Below are positions 1-6,923 of a stretch of 8,307 nt of DNA, piece after piece (position 1 is the first letter of the stretch; every line of letters begins with the position of its first letter). This DNA is from Candidatus Bathyarchaeota archaeon (GTDB lineage: Archaea; Thermoproteota; Bathyarchaeia; Bathyarchaeales; Bathyarchaeaceae): positions 430,525-438,831 of the forward strand of contig CP070709.1 of the NCBI GenBank assembly GCA_020350305.1, in the 5' to 3' direction. Under the pieces are notes generated by a model. That model made no database searches, had not been told where the DNA came from, and saw only the letters and a program-made list of their open reading frames with translations. The translations under genes and the position numbers were made by a program.

Positions 1-118
1 AAGGGTTCAGCCTCATAGACTTGATAGTTTTTAGAGGATTATAACTGAATCAGAAGTCATCTTTTTCCATCGACCATGAAGTCAGAAAGCAAACTGGAAC
101 ACATAGTTGTGGGAACGA

Positions 119-129
119 TAATTATAATT
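119..129 (+). promoter_or_regulatory. Candidate TATA box for prs
   Basis: An AT-rich stretch with an ATTATAATT core lies about 40 nt upstream of the TTG at 166. Archaeal transcripts normally start about 25-27 nt after the TATA centre, so initiation near 150-155 would give a very short leader before that TTG. A second box (ATTATAAC, about 39-46) sits 30 nt before the ATG at 76 and would serve the longer reading frame instead. Sequence alone does not decide between them. Confidence 0.3.
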
Positions 130-165
130 CTGTGGACAATACTATTTTCTCCACGGGAATACATA

Positions 166-1047
166 TTGATAATAATACCAGGTCCAGCATCCCCAGAACT
201 AGGCCGAAAGATCGCGGATATACTAAAGATAGAGGTTGTCCCAGTAGAGTTCAAGCGTTTTCCAGATGGAGAATCTTACATTCGATTTGACGGAAACATA
301 GAGGATGAGGACATTGCTATTGTTCAGACGACAAGTCCACCCCAAAATGAACGGTTAGTTCAACTCTTTATTATGGCGGATAATGCGAAAGACCAAAAGG
401 CAAGGAACATTACCGCAGTTGTCCCATATTTTGCGTATGCTAGACAGGATAAACGCTTCAGATCCGGCGAAGCCTTCAGCATAAAAACGTTAATCAAACT
501 CTTAGAAAGGTGTGGCGTAAACAGAATAATCACTGTAAACTCTCATAACCCCAAAATTCTAAAAACTTTCAAAATACAAGTTGATGATCTACCAGCCATC
601 AGTCTCTTGGCTGAGTATTTTAAGAAAAAAGGCTTTGGCAAAGCGTTTTCTCTGTCGGTTGGCAAAAAAGCGTTGGACAGCGCGGTGCAGGCAAACAAGG
701 TATTGGAAGGTGGATATGGATGTATCTCAACTCACAGAGATCGGATAACTGGGAAAGTTACAATTGAGAAGGAACCTTTACCGGTGAAGAATCGAAACGT
801 AATAATATTCGACGACATCATCAGTAGCGGCGGGACAATGATTAAAGCCGTCAAAGCGGTTAAAGCTGAAGGCGCTGAAAGAGTGTTCACAGCGTGTGTG
901 CATCCTCTTCTTATCGGAGACTCGAAAGACAGAATCCTCAGAAGTGGTGCTGATGAAATTGTGGGCACGGACTGCGTTCCCAGCCCTGTTAGTGTTGTCT
1001 CGGTTGCTCCATTAATCGCGGAGGCGTTAGCTAAAAGAGGAGTCTAA
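166..1047 (+). CDS. prs: Ribose-phosphate pyrophosphokinase (PRPP synthase)
   Basis: Transfers pyrophosphate from ATP to ribose 5-phosphate, giving PRPP for purine, pyrimidine, histidine and tryptophan synthesis in the cytosol. From the TTG at 166 (293 aa) the protein begins with the usual archaeal stretch IIIPGPASPELG. Visible motifs are FPDGE (32-36), the ATP-site YARQDKRF (91-98), His127 and the PRPP-binding loop FDDIISSGGT (215-224). The same frame is open back to an ATG at 76, which would add 30 residues including a hydrophobic segment. I prefer the TTG because it matches family length (about 285-290) and N-terminus. Odd points: in the flexible loop the catalytic Lys of Lys-x-Arg is Thr189, with Arg191 kept, and the usual PDxG motif reads VGKK (165-168). 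The family is certain; full activity is not. It is first in a run with two tRNA-processing genes, 2 nt before the next start. Confidence 0.93.
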   Translation: MIIIPGPASPELGRKIADILKIEVVPVEFKRFPDGESYIRFDGNIEDEDIAIVQTTSPPQNERLVQLFIMADNAKDQKARNITAVVPYFAYARQDKRFRSGEAFSIKTLIKLLERCGVNRIITVNSHNPKILKTFKIQVDDLPAISLLAEYFKKKGFGKAFSLSVGKKALDSAVQANKVLEGGYGCISTHRDRITGKVTIEKEPLPVKNRNVIIFDDIISSGGTMIKAVKAVKAEGAERVFTACVHPLLIGDSKDRILRSGADEIVGTDCVPSPVSVVSVAPLIAEALAKRGV

Positions 1048-1049
1048 GC

Positions 1050-2087
1050 GTGGCTAGACTTTTCTTTCTACTTTCAGGCGAACACCCAACCTTGCCTCAA
1101 GCTGAACTCCAATCCATTTTGAAGGCAGAAGCCCATGAATACCGAATCTTGGAGAAGTTGGCTCAAGTTCTTCGCCTAGAAACGAGTTCAGACAGCGTAA
1201 AATCAGTTAAATCGAGGTCAGCTATGACCCGAGTTTGTGGTCTGGAGCTATTGAATTGTCATGCTACTATTGCCAACATCAAAAGTAAGATGGGCTCCAC
1301 TTCTTTAGATGATATAATTGAACGAGACGAAGCTTTTGTTGTTCGCGTGAGAAGAGTTAGAGGAAGCGCTTCACCTGCTATTAGGGTGGAATTGGAACGA
1401 AAACTCGGTGAGCTAATTCTAAGCAAGGCTAAAGGTACTAAAGTAAGCTTGAAAAAGCCTCAAAAGACTTTTTTCGGAATTTTAACAGAAGATCGATTTA
1501 TCTTTGGACTAAAAACAGCTGACATCTTGCCGAAACCTTTTATGGCGAGAGGGCCCAGAAAGCGACCTTTTTTCCATCCTTCAGCCATGCCTGCAAAGCT
1601 TGCAAGGTGTATGGTGAACTTAGCCCAGCCGAAGGAAGGAGAGTTGGTGCTTGATCCTTTTTGCGGAACTGCCACAATGCTTGTAGAAGCAGGATTGATA
1701 GGGTGCCGCGTGATCGGTTTTGATATACAATCACGCATGGTGAAAGGAAGTCTCCAAAACCTTCTCTACTACGGTGTGGAACCAGAGGGGATGGTGGTTG
1801 CAGACGCTAAGCACCTTCCAATAGCCAACACTGACTGCATCGTCACAGATCCCCCCTATGGCAAATTGGCAACAACGCTTGGATGGAACACTCGGCAAAT
1901 TGTTGAGGATACGCTATCAATGATAGATGACAAACTTCCAAAGGGGCGGCGAATCTGTATGGCTTCTCCGAAATCAATACAGATAGGTGAAATCGGCGAA
2001 CAGCTAGGTTTTAAGCGAGTAGAGTCTCATTTTGTGTACGTACACAGAAGCTTAACAAGAGAGATAATCGTCTTCGAGAGGACCTGA
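1050..2087 (+). CDS. tRNA (guanine(10)-N2)-dimethyltransferase, THUMP/UPF0020 type
   Basis: Predicted to use S-adenosylmethionine to form N2-methyl- and N2,N2-dimethylguanosine at tRNA position 10 (archaeal Trm-G10, COG1041, related to eukaryotic Trm11). The 345 residues fit the family (about 330-350). Residues 1-165 are the N-terminal and THUMP-type RNA-binding part. A linker (RKRPFFHPSAMPAKLAR) leads to a Rossmann methyltransferase with motif I LDPFCGT (201-207) and the catalytic motif IV DPPYG (267-271), characteristic of exocyclic amino-group methylation. The GTG start is preceded by AGAGGAG about 7 nt upstream, a good Shine-Dalgarno site, and lies 2 nt after the prs stop, implying co-transcription. 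The tRNA-Pro in this window carries G10 opposite U25, consistent with being a substrate. That link is inferred. Confidence 0.9.
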   Translation: MARLFFLLSGEHPTLPQAELQSILKAEAHEYRILEKLAQVLRLETSSDSVKSVKSRSAMTRVCGLELLNCHATIANIKSKMGSTSLDDIIERDEAFVVRVRRVRGSASPAIRVELERKLGELILSKAKGTKVSLKKPQKTFFGILTEDRFIFGLKTADILPKPFMARGPRKRPFFHPSAMPAKLARCMVNLAQPKEGELVLDPFCGTATMLVEAGLIGCRVIGFDIQSRMVKGSLQNLLYYGVEPEGMVVADAKHLPIANTDCIVTDPPYGKLATTLGWNTRQIVEDTLSMIDDKLPKGRRICMASPKSIQIGEIGEQLGFKRVESHFVYVHRSLTREIIVFERT

Positions 2088-2088
2088 A

Positions 2089-3012
2089 ATGAGCTTGCGT
2101 GTTGTCTTTCTAGGAACCGCGGGAAGCATCCCAACGCCTCAGAGAAGCCTACCAGCTATTGCTGTTCAACGAAAAGGTGAGCTCTTTCTATTTGACTGCG
2201 GCGAAGGCGTTCAAAGACAGATGATCAAAGCTAAGGTGAGTTTTCATCGAAAAATGAAAGTTTTCATTACGCATATGCATGGAGACCATATGCTTGGTTT
2301 GCCTGGGCTTCTTCAAACCATGTCCTTGTTGGATAGGGAAAACAAACTGGAGATTTACGGGCCTCCCGGGGTCAAAGCATTTGTGGAAGCGATTAAGCAA
2401 ACCGTTCAGTTTGTGCTCACTTTTCCCATAGAAATTTATGAAATTGAGGACGCTGGCGTGGTCTGTGAGGAGAAAGAATACGAAGTAGATACGATCTGGA
2501 TGGAACATGTTATTCCAAGTCTGGCTTATGCGCTGGTGGAAAAACCGCGACCTGGAAAATTCTATCCAAAGAAAGCGAAATCCTTAGGAGTTCCAGAAGG
2601 ACCCCTGTGGTCAAAACTACAGCAGGGTTCAGCAGTCAAGCTTCCAAATGGACGAATGGTCAAGCCTGAAGAAGTGTTGGGTTCTCCACGCCCCGGAAGG
2701 AAAGTCGTCTATACAGGGGACACCAAACTTTTTGATAGCATCATAGAGTTCGCCGAAGGCGCGGACTTGTTGATTCATGAAGCCACATTTGATGATGAAT
2801 TGTGGGAGAGAGCTGTAGAGGATGGGCACTCTACTCCAAGCCAAGCAGCGGAGGTTGCAGAAAAGGCGAAGGCTAAGTGGCTGGTATTAACTCATATCAG
2901 TGCACGATACAAAACAGCTGACCCTTTGCTTGAACAAGCGAAGAAGACGTTTCCTCGCGTCGATGTGGCTGAAGACTTTATGAAGATTGACCTCCATCTT
3001 CTAGACGCTTAG
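2089..3012 (+). CDS. rnz: Ribonuclease Z (tRNA 3' endonuclease)
   Basis: Zinc-dependent metallo-beta-lactamase-fold endonuclease that cuts precursor tRNA just after the discriminator base, preparing the end for CCA addition. The 307 aa length is that of the short, homodimeric RNase Z. The metal site is complete: HMHGDH (62-67), His140 in EHVIPSLAY, Asp211 in YTGDT and His269 in LTHISARY. The stretch from RPGKFYPKKAKSLG through EGPLW matches the flexible arm (exosite) that grips the tRNA elbow. The ATG begins 1 nt after the previous stop and has GAGAGG about 7 nt upstream, so it is the third gene of the prs operon. Its TAG stop overlaps the TAA stop of the converging minus-strand gene, leaving no spacer for a terminator. 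Confidence 0.96.
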   Translation: MSLRVVFLGTAGSIPTPQRSLPAIAVQRKGELFLFDCGEGVQRQMIKAKVSFHRKMKVFITHMHGDHMLGLPGLLQTMSLLDRENKLEIYGPPGVKAFVEAIKQTVQFVLTFPIEIYEIEDAGVVCEEKEYEVDTIWMEHVIPSLAYALVEKPRPGKFYPKKAKSLGVPEGPLWSKLQQGSAVKLPNGRMVKPEEVLGSPRPGRKVVYTGDTKLFDSIIEFAEGADLLIHEATFDDELWERAVEDGHSTPSQAAEVAEKAKAKWLVLTHISARYKTADPLLEQAKKTFPRVDVAEDFMKIDLHLLDA

Positions 3013-3791
3013 GGGAAAAGTTTCTGTAGTTTTTGAAGACTTTCTTTCACGTGTTCTTCCGATTCCAAGATGATAAGTCCGTCGTATTTTATTTTAGCAA
3101 GCGCCTTCGCAACACTGTTCCAGTCTATGGTTCCGTATCCTATTCCAAGATGCTGGTCGCCAGCTCCGTCGTTGTCGCTTGCATGTATGTGGACGATCTT
3201 ATCAGAAAAACGTGCAATGAAATCCTGAATCTGATGGTTGATGTTCGCGTGTCCTATGTCAAATACTAGTCCCAAGTCTTCGTCGAGCTCGTTGTAGAAA
3301 CGCGAAAAGTCCTGCACACTCTTCATCAGAAACGGATATGGCTCAGGGACATTCTCAATAGCTATTTCAACATCGTGCTTCTTGGCAATTCCTAACAATG
3401 CGTGCACCGAATCCAAGTTCAGCCGCCATTCTAACCCAGGATAAAAGGGACTGACCGCCGTCTTTAAGCCAGGATGGAAAACCCACAGTCGACAACCAAG
3501 TTGAGATGCATAAAAAATGGATTTTTCTTGTCGCTTCAAAATTGTCCTTCGCAAAACCGGGCTGGGAGAAGCTATGTTGATATCTGCAAATGGTGAGTGA
3601 AGCGACAGCTCAAGGCCACGGGACTGAGCTATCTTTTTCAGAGCTTTTACTCGCCTGCCGTTAAGCGTATGCAAACCCTCATCAAAAAGTTCCACGTAAG
3701 ATACATCTATGATGCTAAGGCGTTTCATAAGAGAGAAGAAGGGTGCCCCAAGGCAGAAGAGCATGGATAGGCCGATTCTCGTTTTAGTCAA
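3009..3791 (-). CDS. Sugar phosphate isomerase/epimerase-like TIM-barrel protein (AP endonuclease 2 fold)
   Basis: A 260-residue member of the xylose isomerase-like / endonuclease IV-like TIM-barrel superfamily; the substrate cannot be told from sequence. Expected metal ligands and strand ends are visible: His65 in LHSPF, His106 in FHPG, Glu146 in IENVP, Asp178 and His181 in DIGH, His203 in HIHASDN and Glu243 in ILESE. HLGIGYGTIDW is typical of the sugar isomerase/epimerase branch (COG1082) rather than of true endonuclease IV. Start: the TTG at 3789-3791 follows GTGATC, which complements the 16S 3' end at suitable spacing, and gives an N-terminus TKTRIGLSMLF close to the family's usual start. 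Another in-frame TTG at 3804-3806 would add five residues and sits 1 nt from the preceding stop. Last gene of a three-gene minus-strand operon. Confidence 0.85.
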   Translation of the reverse strand: MTKTRIGLSMLFCLGAPFFSLMKRLSIIDVSYVELFDEGLHTLNGRRVKALKKIAQSRGLELSLHSPFADINIASPSPVLRRTILKRQEKSIFYASQLGCRLWVFHPGLKTAVSPFYPGLEWRLNLDSVHALLGIAKKHDVEIAIENVPEPYPFLMKSVQDFSRFYNELDEDLGLVFDIGHANINHQIQDFIARFSDKIVHIHASDNDGAGDQHLGIGYGTIDWNSVAKALAKIKYDGLIILESEEHVKESLQKLQKLFP

Positions 3792-3807
3792 GGTGATCAC
3801 ATACAAG

Positions 3808-4224
3808 TTATTTCTGTTTGCGTTCGGCTGTCTTCGGAGCCAACCATTTAATGAGTTCTTGCGGACTGTTGCAGCGAATTTGAACCTTGATTGGCCCTAG
3901 CGGCGATTCTCCCATAGGCTGAGAGAATGAAATGTGCCCCACATGCGCAACTTGCTTGTTCAAATAGAAGACTACGGATTTCTTGCTCAATCCTTCAAAA
4001 AACACACCACGTGCGGCATCACGGATCCTCTCCCTACGAAGCAAATCACGCAGTTTTGTAAGCCCATCAATGCCCTTGGCCTCTGCAATGAGCAGGTTGT
4101 CACGTTTTTCAGGTGTAACCTCAAATTCTATGTCTCCAAAGATGTTTTCCACTGCCTTCTTCACCTTCTCTAAATCCTCAGTGGGATTGACTTCAACCTC
4201 AACGTGAACGTCTACCTCATCCAC
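3808..4224 (-). CDS. COG1325/DUF54 RNA-binding domain protein
   Basis: A 138-residue protein of the archaeal COG1325 (PF01877, DUF54) family, annotated elsewhere as a predicted RNA-binding or exosome-linked protein; its biochemical role is not firmly known. The hallmark block is RRERIRDAARGVFFEGL, then VVFYLNKQVAHVGHISFS, then ESPLGPIKVQI. The N-terminal VDVHVEVEVNPTEDLEKVKKAV is the usual beginning. The frame stays open upstream to 4374, but those 50 residues are the shadow of the overlapping kinase gene: they are basic, low-complexity and unlike the family. I therefore choose the GTG at 4222-4224, which overlaps the upstream gene by 13 nt and has GAGGAG about 12 nt before it. The tight overlap suggests translational coupling. 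A role in RNA handling fits the tRNA-maturation genes around it, but that is inference. Confidence 0.85.
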   Translation of the reverse strand: MDEVDVHVEVEVNPTEDLEKVKKAVENIFGDIEFEVTPEKRDNLLIAEAKGIDGLTKLRDLLRRERIRDAARGVFFEGLSKKSVVFYLNKQVAHVGHISFSQPMGESPLGPIKVQIRCNSPQELIKWLAPKTAERKQK

Positions 4225-4775
4225 TTCTCTACCACACTCCTCAAAACTCTGAGTACTTTTCTTTTTAGTTGCACCCTTGTTCCCTCGTTTACGAGCATGT
4301 AATCCGCCGTGGCTATAACATCTCCTAGGCCGACGCTGAGCTCCCTTAAATCGCGTTCCATGAAGGTTTCCCAACTCTTTGGATCGTCGCTTCGCTTCCT
4401 TTGAAAGAGACGTTGAAACCTTGTTTCAGGTGACGTATGAATAGCAATAAGAAAGAAGTTCGAAAAGCGTTTCTTGAGCTCGTCTACCTCGTGTAAGCTT
4501 CGAATTCCATCAACTATAACGACTTTTTCTTCTGCTCTTTCAATTTTTGGAACACATCGTCTGGCTACTACTGCTTGACCCGCTTCTTCTCTCAACTTGA
4601 GCATCAGTTGACCAAGATTTTTCGGAGTGGGCTTCAGTTTCCTTCGCTTGGCCTCTTCACGTATCTCGTCTCCCATCTCCACCATTGAATAAGCCTTTTC
4701 CTGAGCAATCTCCTTGACCGCTGCCTTCCCAGAACCTGGCATGCCAGCTACGCCTACAACAATTTTCTCCTTCAT
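4212..4775 (-). CDS. UPF0200 family P-loop kinase-like protein
   Basis: A 187-residue P-loop NTPase resembling dephospho-CoA kinase and nucleoside monophosphate kinases; it fits the archaeal UPF0200 family, whose substrate is not settled. Walker A is GMPGSGKA (11-18). EMGDEIREEAKRR (33-45) and VVIVDGIRSLHEVDEL (85-100) are family-typical, and RLFQRKRSDDP (122-132) resembles the LID segment of such kinases. Archaeal dephospho-CoA kinase proper belongs to another family (COG1909), so I do not call it coaE. Oddity: the residue after the P-loop lysine is Ala18, where Ser/Thr normally coordinates magnesium. Adenylate kinases have Gly there, so activity is not excluded. The ATG has no clear Shine-Dalgarno site and lies in a divergent promoter region. 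First gene of the minus-strand trio. Confidence 0.85.
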   Translation of the reverse strand: MKEKIVVGVAGMPGSGKAAVKEIAQEKAYSMVEMGDEIREEAKRRKLKPTPKNLGQLMLKLREEAGQAVVARRCVPKIERAEEKVVIVDGIRSLHEVDELKKRFSNFFLIAIHTSPETRFQRLFQRKRSDDPKSWETFMERDLRELSVGLGDVIATADYMLVNEGTRVQLKRKVLRVLRSVVEKWMR

Positions 4776-4819
4776 GCCACATCATACTCGACGTTGTAAA
4801 TGTATCCACATGCTTGACT

Positions 4820-4835
4820 TAAAACCTTTAAACGC
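4820..4835. promoter_or_regulatory. Candidate divergent TATA element between UPF0200 kinase and thpR
   Basis: The gap between the divergent genes contains a self-complementary TTTAAA (4827-4832) flanked by AAAACC on the left. It lies about 50 nt from both start codons, so a transcript starting about 25 nt away on either side would have a leader of roughly 20-30 nt. A symmetric TATA-like core could therefore serve both directions. This is read from spacing and composition only. Confidence 0.3.
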
Positions 4836-4878
4836 AACAGAATTAATAGATTTACAGAATTGACAGGAATGAGTGGTC

Positions 4879-5442
4879 ATGTCAGAGATGATTCGAAGCT
4901 TCATCGCATTTGACATTGACAGCGAGTCATTGCTGAGAAAGTTTTCAGAAGCCCAAGGCATCCTCGCTAATACAGGCGCAGGTTTGAAGCTTGTTCAACC
5001 ACGAAACTTACATATAACCATGCGATTCCTCGGAAACATAACCCTCAGCATGGTTGACTCGATTCATGAAGAAATGAACAAGGTGCCGTTTACTCCGTTT
5101 GACGTTGAAATTCGAGGCCTGGGAGCATTTCCCAGTTTGAAATACACACGAGTCGTTTGGGCTGGAATCCGAAAAGGCGCTGACGAGCTTGCAAATATCT
5201 CCAGCCAACTGGAACCACGCCTCCAGAAACTAGGCTTTAGACCAGACCCGGGAGGATTCAGTCCACACCTCACAATTGCCCGCGTAAAAACGGGACGAAA
5301 TAAGGTTGAACTCGCTCGATGCATCGAGGAGTTGGCGGACTACGAGTTCGGCATTGTTGAGGCTAACTGCTTGAAGCTGAAAAAGAGCGTTTTGACGCCA
5401 AAAGGGCCTATCTACTCGACCTTAAGAGAAGTTTGCCATTGA
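4879..5442 (+). CDS. thpR: RNA 2',3'-cyclic phosphodiesterase (2'-5' RNA ligase family)
   Basis: A 2H phosphoesterase that opens 2',3'-cyclic phosphate RNA ends; family members were first described as 2'-5' RNA ligases acting on tRNA halves. The two signature tetrapeptides are present: HITM with RFLG following (His45, Thr47) and HLTI in SPHLTIARVK (His130, Thr132). The N-terminus IRSFIAFDID is typical. Length is 187 aa from the ATG at 4879. Alternatives are the GTG at 4873 (two residues longer) and the ATG at 4888 (three shorter); AGGA about 10 nt upstream favours 4879. It is followed 33 nt later by cca on the same strand, a pairing known from other archaea, which suggests a shared role at RNA 3' ends. 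The physiological substrate is inferred. Confidence 0.93.
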   Translation: MSEMIRSFIAFDIDSESLLRKFSEAQGILANTGAGLKLVQPRNLHITMRFLGNITLSMVDSIHEEMNKVPFTPFDVEIRGLGAFPSLKYTRVVWAGIRKGADELANISSQLEPRLQKLGFRPDPGGFSPHLTIARVKTGRNKVELARCIEELADYEFGIVEANCLKLKKSVLTPKGPIYSTLREVCH

Positions 5443-5475
5443 AGCATAGAAAACGGTTTCATCTGGTGACATTAT

Positions 5476-6894
5476 TTGGGCTCAACTCTTAAAGAAGTAT
5501 GTGCAGACGTCCTGAAAAGGATCACTCCAAGCAGTGAAGAAAGAAAGCGTATTCTCGAGTTAGCTGACAGGCTGGTAAACAAAGTAACAGCTGCAACTAA
5601 AGAAGCTAAGATAGACGCTAAGGTGCGAGTGGAAGGCTCAGTTGCAAAAGACACTTGGCTAAGCGAAGAGCCGGACATAGACATTTTCATGCGTGTGCCA
5701 ACCACCCTACCACGCGAATCGTTTGGAACAGTTTGCTTGGAGATTGCTAGAAAAGCCACTGAGGGATTCAAGCAGATTGAAAGATTTGCCGAGCACCCTT
5801 ATCTTGAGTCTATAGTCGAGGATGTACGAGTGAACATTGTTCCGTGTTACCAAGTCAAGCGGGGCGGGTGGATCAGTGCCACCGATAGAACTCCGTTTCA
5901 CACGGATTATATGGAACCAATTCTAGATGAAACAATACGCGGAGAGGTCAGGCTCTTAAAGAAATTCATGAAAGGCGTCGGCGTTTACGGCGCTGAGATA
6001 AAGATCGGAGGGTTCAGCGGATACCTCTGCGAACTTCTCACCCTTAACTACGGATCGTTCATAGAAGTTTTGAAAGCAGTAGCGGACTGGAAGGAAAGAA
6101 GAATCATTGATTACGAGGAATATTACAAGGGAAGAGAGAAAGAGGTGGGAAGAATTTTTGAAGGACCGCTTGTTTTGGTGGATCCTGTTGACAAGGCAAG
6201 AAACGTGGCAGCAGCGGTGCGAAAGAAACGGCTGGATCAGCTTATTGTTGCGGCAAGGGCGTTTCTTCAAATTCCCAGCCTGAAATTCTTCTATCCAAAA
6301 GATGTCAAAACCCTAAATGCCAAAGGTTTGGTCAGCGCTATAAAAACTCGCGGATCAACCATCATTTTTGTAAAATTCGGAAACGTGAAAACAGTATCAG
6401 ACATTCTGTGGGGCCAACTCTACAAAACTCAACGGTCACTGCGTAAAATGCTTCAACAATACGACTTCAACGTCGTTCGTGATGTTGCTTGGAGCGATGA
6501 AGAAAACGTTAACTTATTTGTCTTCGAGGTGGAACAGCGTTTCCTACCACTTATGAAGAAACATTTAGGGCCTCCTATCAGGAAAAGAGTAGAGTGTAAG
6601 AGGTTTTTGCAGAAACACGTTGGAGCGTCGCACACGATTTCGGGACCATACGTAGAAGCAGGTCGCTGGATGGTGGAAATAAAACGAAAATACACAGATG
6701 TGGTGAAATTGTTCACCGAGAAATTAAGGGAAGGCGGAAGGCATGTTGGCGTAGCATACCTAATTTCTCAAACTATTCCAAGCAGTCTCGAAGTTTTGGT
6801 GAACGAAGAAGTCGCGAGACTGTATTCATCTAATCCCGAATTTGCGAAGTTTCTAACAGAATATCTGAAAGGAAAGCCCAGATGGCTCATGTGA
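5476..6894 (+). CDS. cca: CCA-adding tRNA nucleotidyltransferase, archaeal class I
   Basis: Adds or repairs the 3' CCA of tRNA from CTP and ATP without a nucleic acid template. The 472 aa are slightly longer than the roughly 410-440 of characterised archaeal enzymes. The polymerase-beta-like head has the GS motif and the first carboxylate pair in EPDIDIF (Asp67, Asp69). Further hallmarks are DRTPFHT, the GVYGAEIKIGGFSGYLCELL block, VDPVDKARNVAAAV, and a tail region GPYVEAGRWMVEIKRKY. The protein ends KPRWLM, like Sulfolobus homologues. Oddity: where characterised enzymes have the third catalytic Asp (EVDVVP in Archaeoglobus, Asp110), this protein reads RVNIVP with Asn120. The TTG start has GGTGA 6 nt upstream, and the N-terminal residues fit the family. 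Second gene after thpR; a T-rich tract follows. Confidence 0.95.
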   Translation: MGSTLKEVCADVLKRITPSSEERKRILELADRLVNKVTAATKEAKIDAKVRVEGSVAKDTWLSEEPDIDIFMRVPTTLPRESFGTVCLEIARKATEGFKQIERFAEHPYLESIVEDVRVNIVPCYQVKRGGWISATDRTPFHTDYMEPILDETIRGEVRLLKKFMKGVGVYGAEIKIGGFSGYLCELLTLNYGSFIEVLKAVADWKERRIIDYEEYYKGREKEVGRIFEGPLVLVDPVDKARNVAAAVRKKRLDQLIVAARAFLQIPSLKFFYPKDVKTLNAKGLVSAIKTRGSTIIFVKFGNVKTVSDILWGQLYKTQRSLRKMLQQYDFNVVRDVAWSDEENVNLFVFEVEQRFLPLMKKHLGPPIRKRVECKRFLQKHVGASHTISGPYVEAGRWMVEIKRKYTDVVKLFTEKLREGGRHVGVAYLISQTIPSSLEVLVNEEVARLYSSNPEFAKFLTEYLKGKPRWLM

Positions 6895-6910
6895 AAGCAA
6901 AGCCTCTGAT

Positions 6911-6920
6911 GTTTTTTCTT
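6911..6920 (+). terminator. Poly-T terminator after cca
   Basis: A run of six T, then C and TT, lies 17-26 nt after the cca stop and just before the tRNA region. Archaeal RNA polymerase terminates on such T-rich tracts without needing a hairpin. Position and composition are the only evidence. Confidence 0.35.
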
Positions 6921-6923
6921 TGG

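Noticed and set aside
4225..4374. N-terminal extension of the COG1325 protein by 50 residues
   Set aside because: The extension is a basic, low-complexity translation of the kinase gene in another frame; the family begins at the GTG of 4224.
4212..4775. Calling the UPF0200 protein dephospho-CoA kinase (coaE)
   Set aside because: The fold is similar, but archaeal dephospho-CoA kinase belongs to COG1909, and the substrate of this family is not established.
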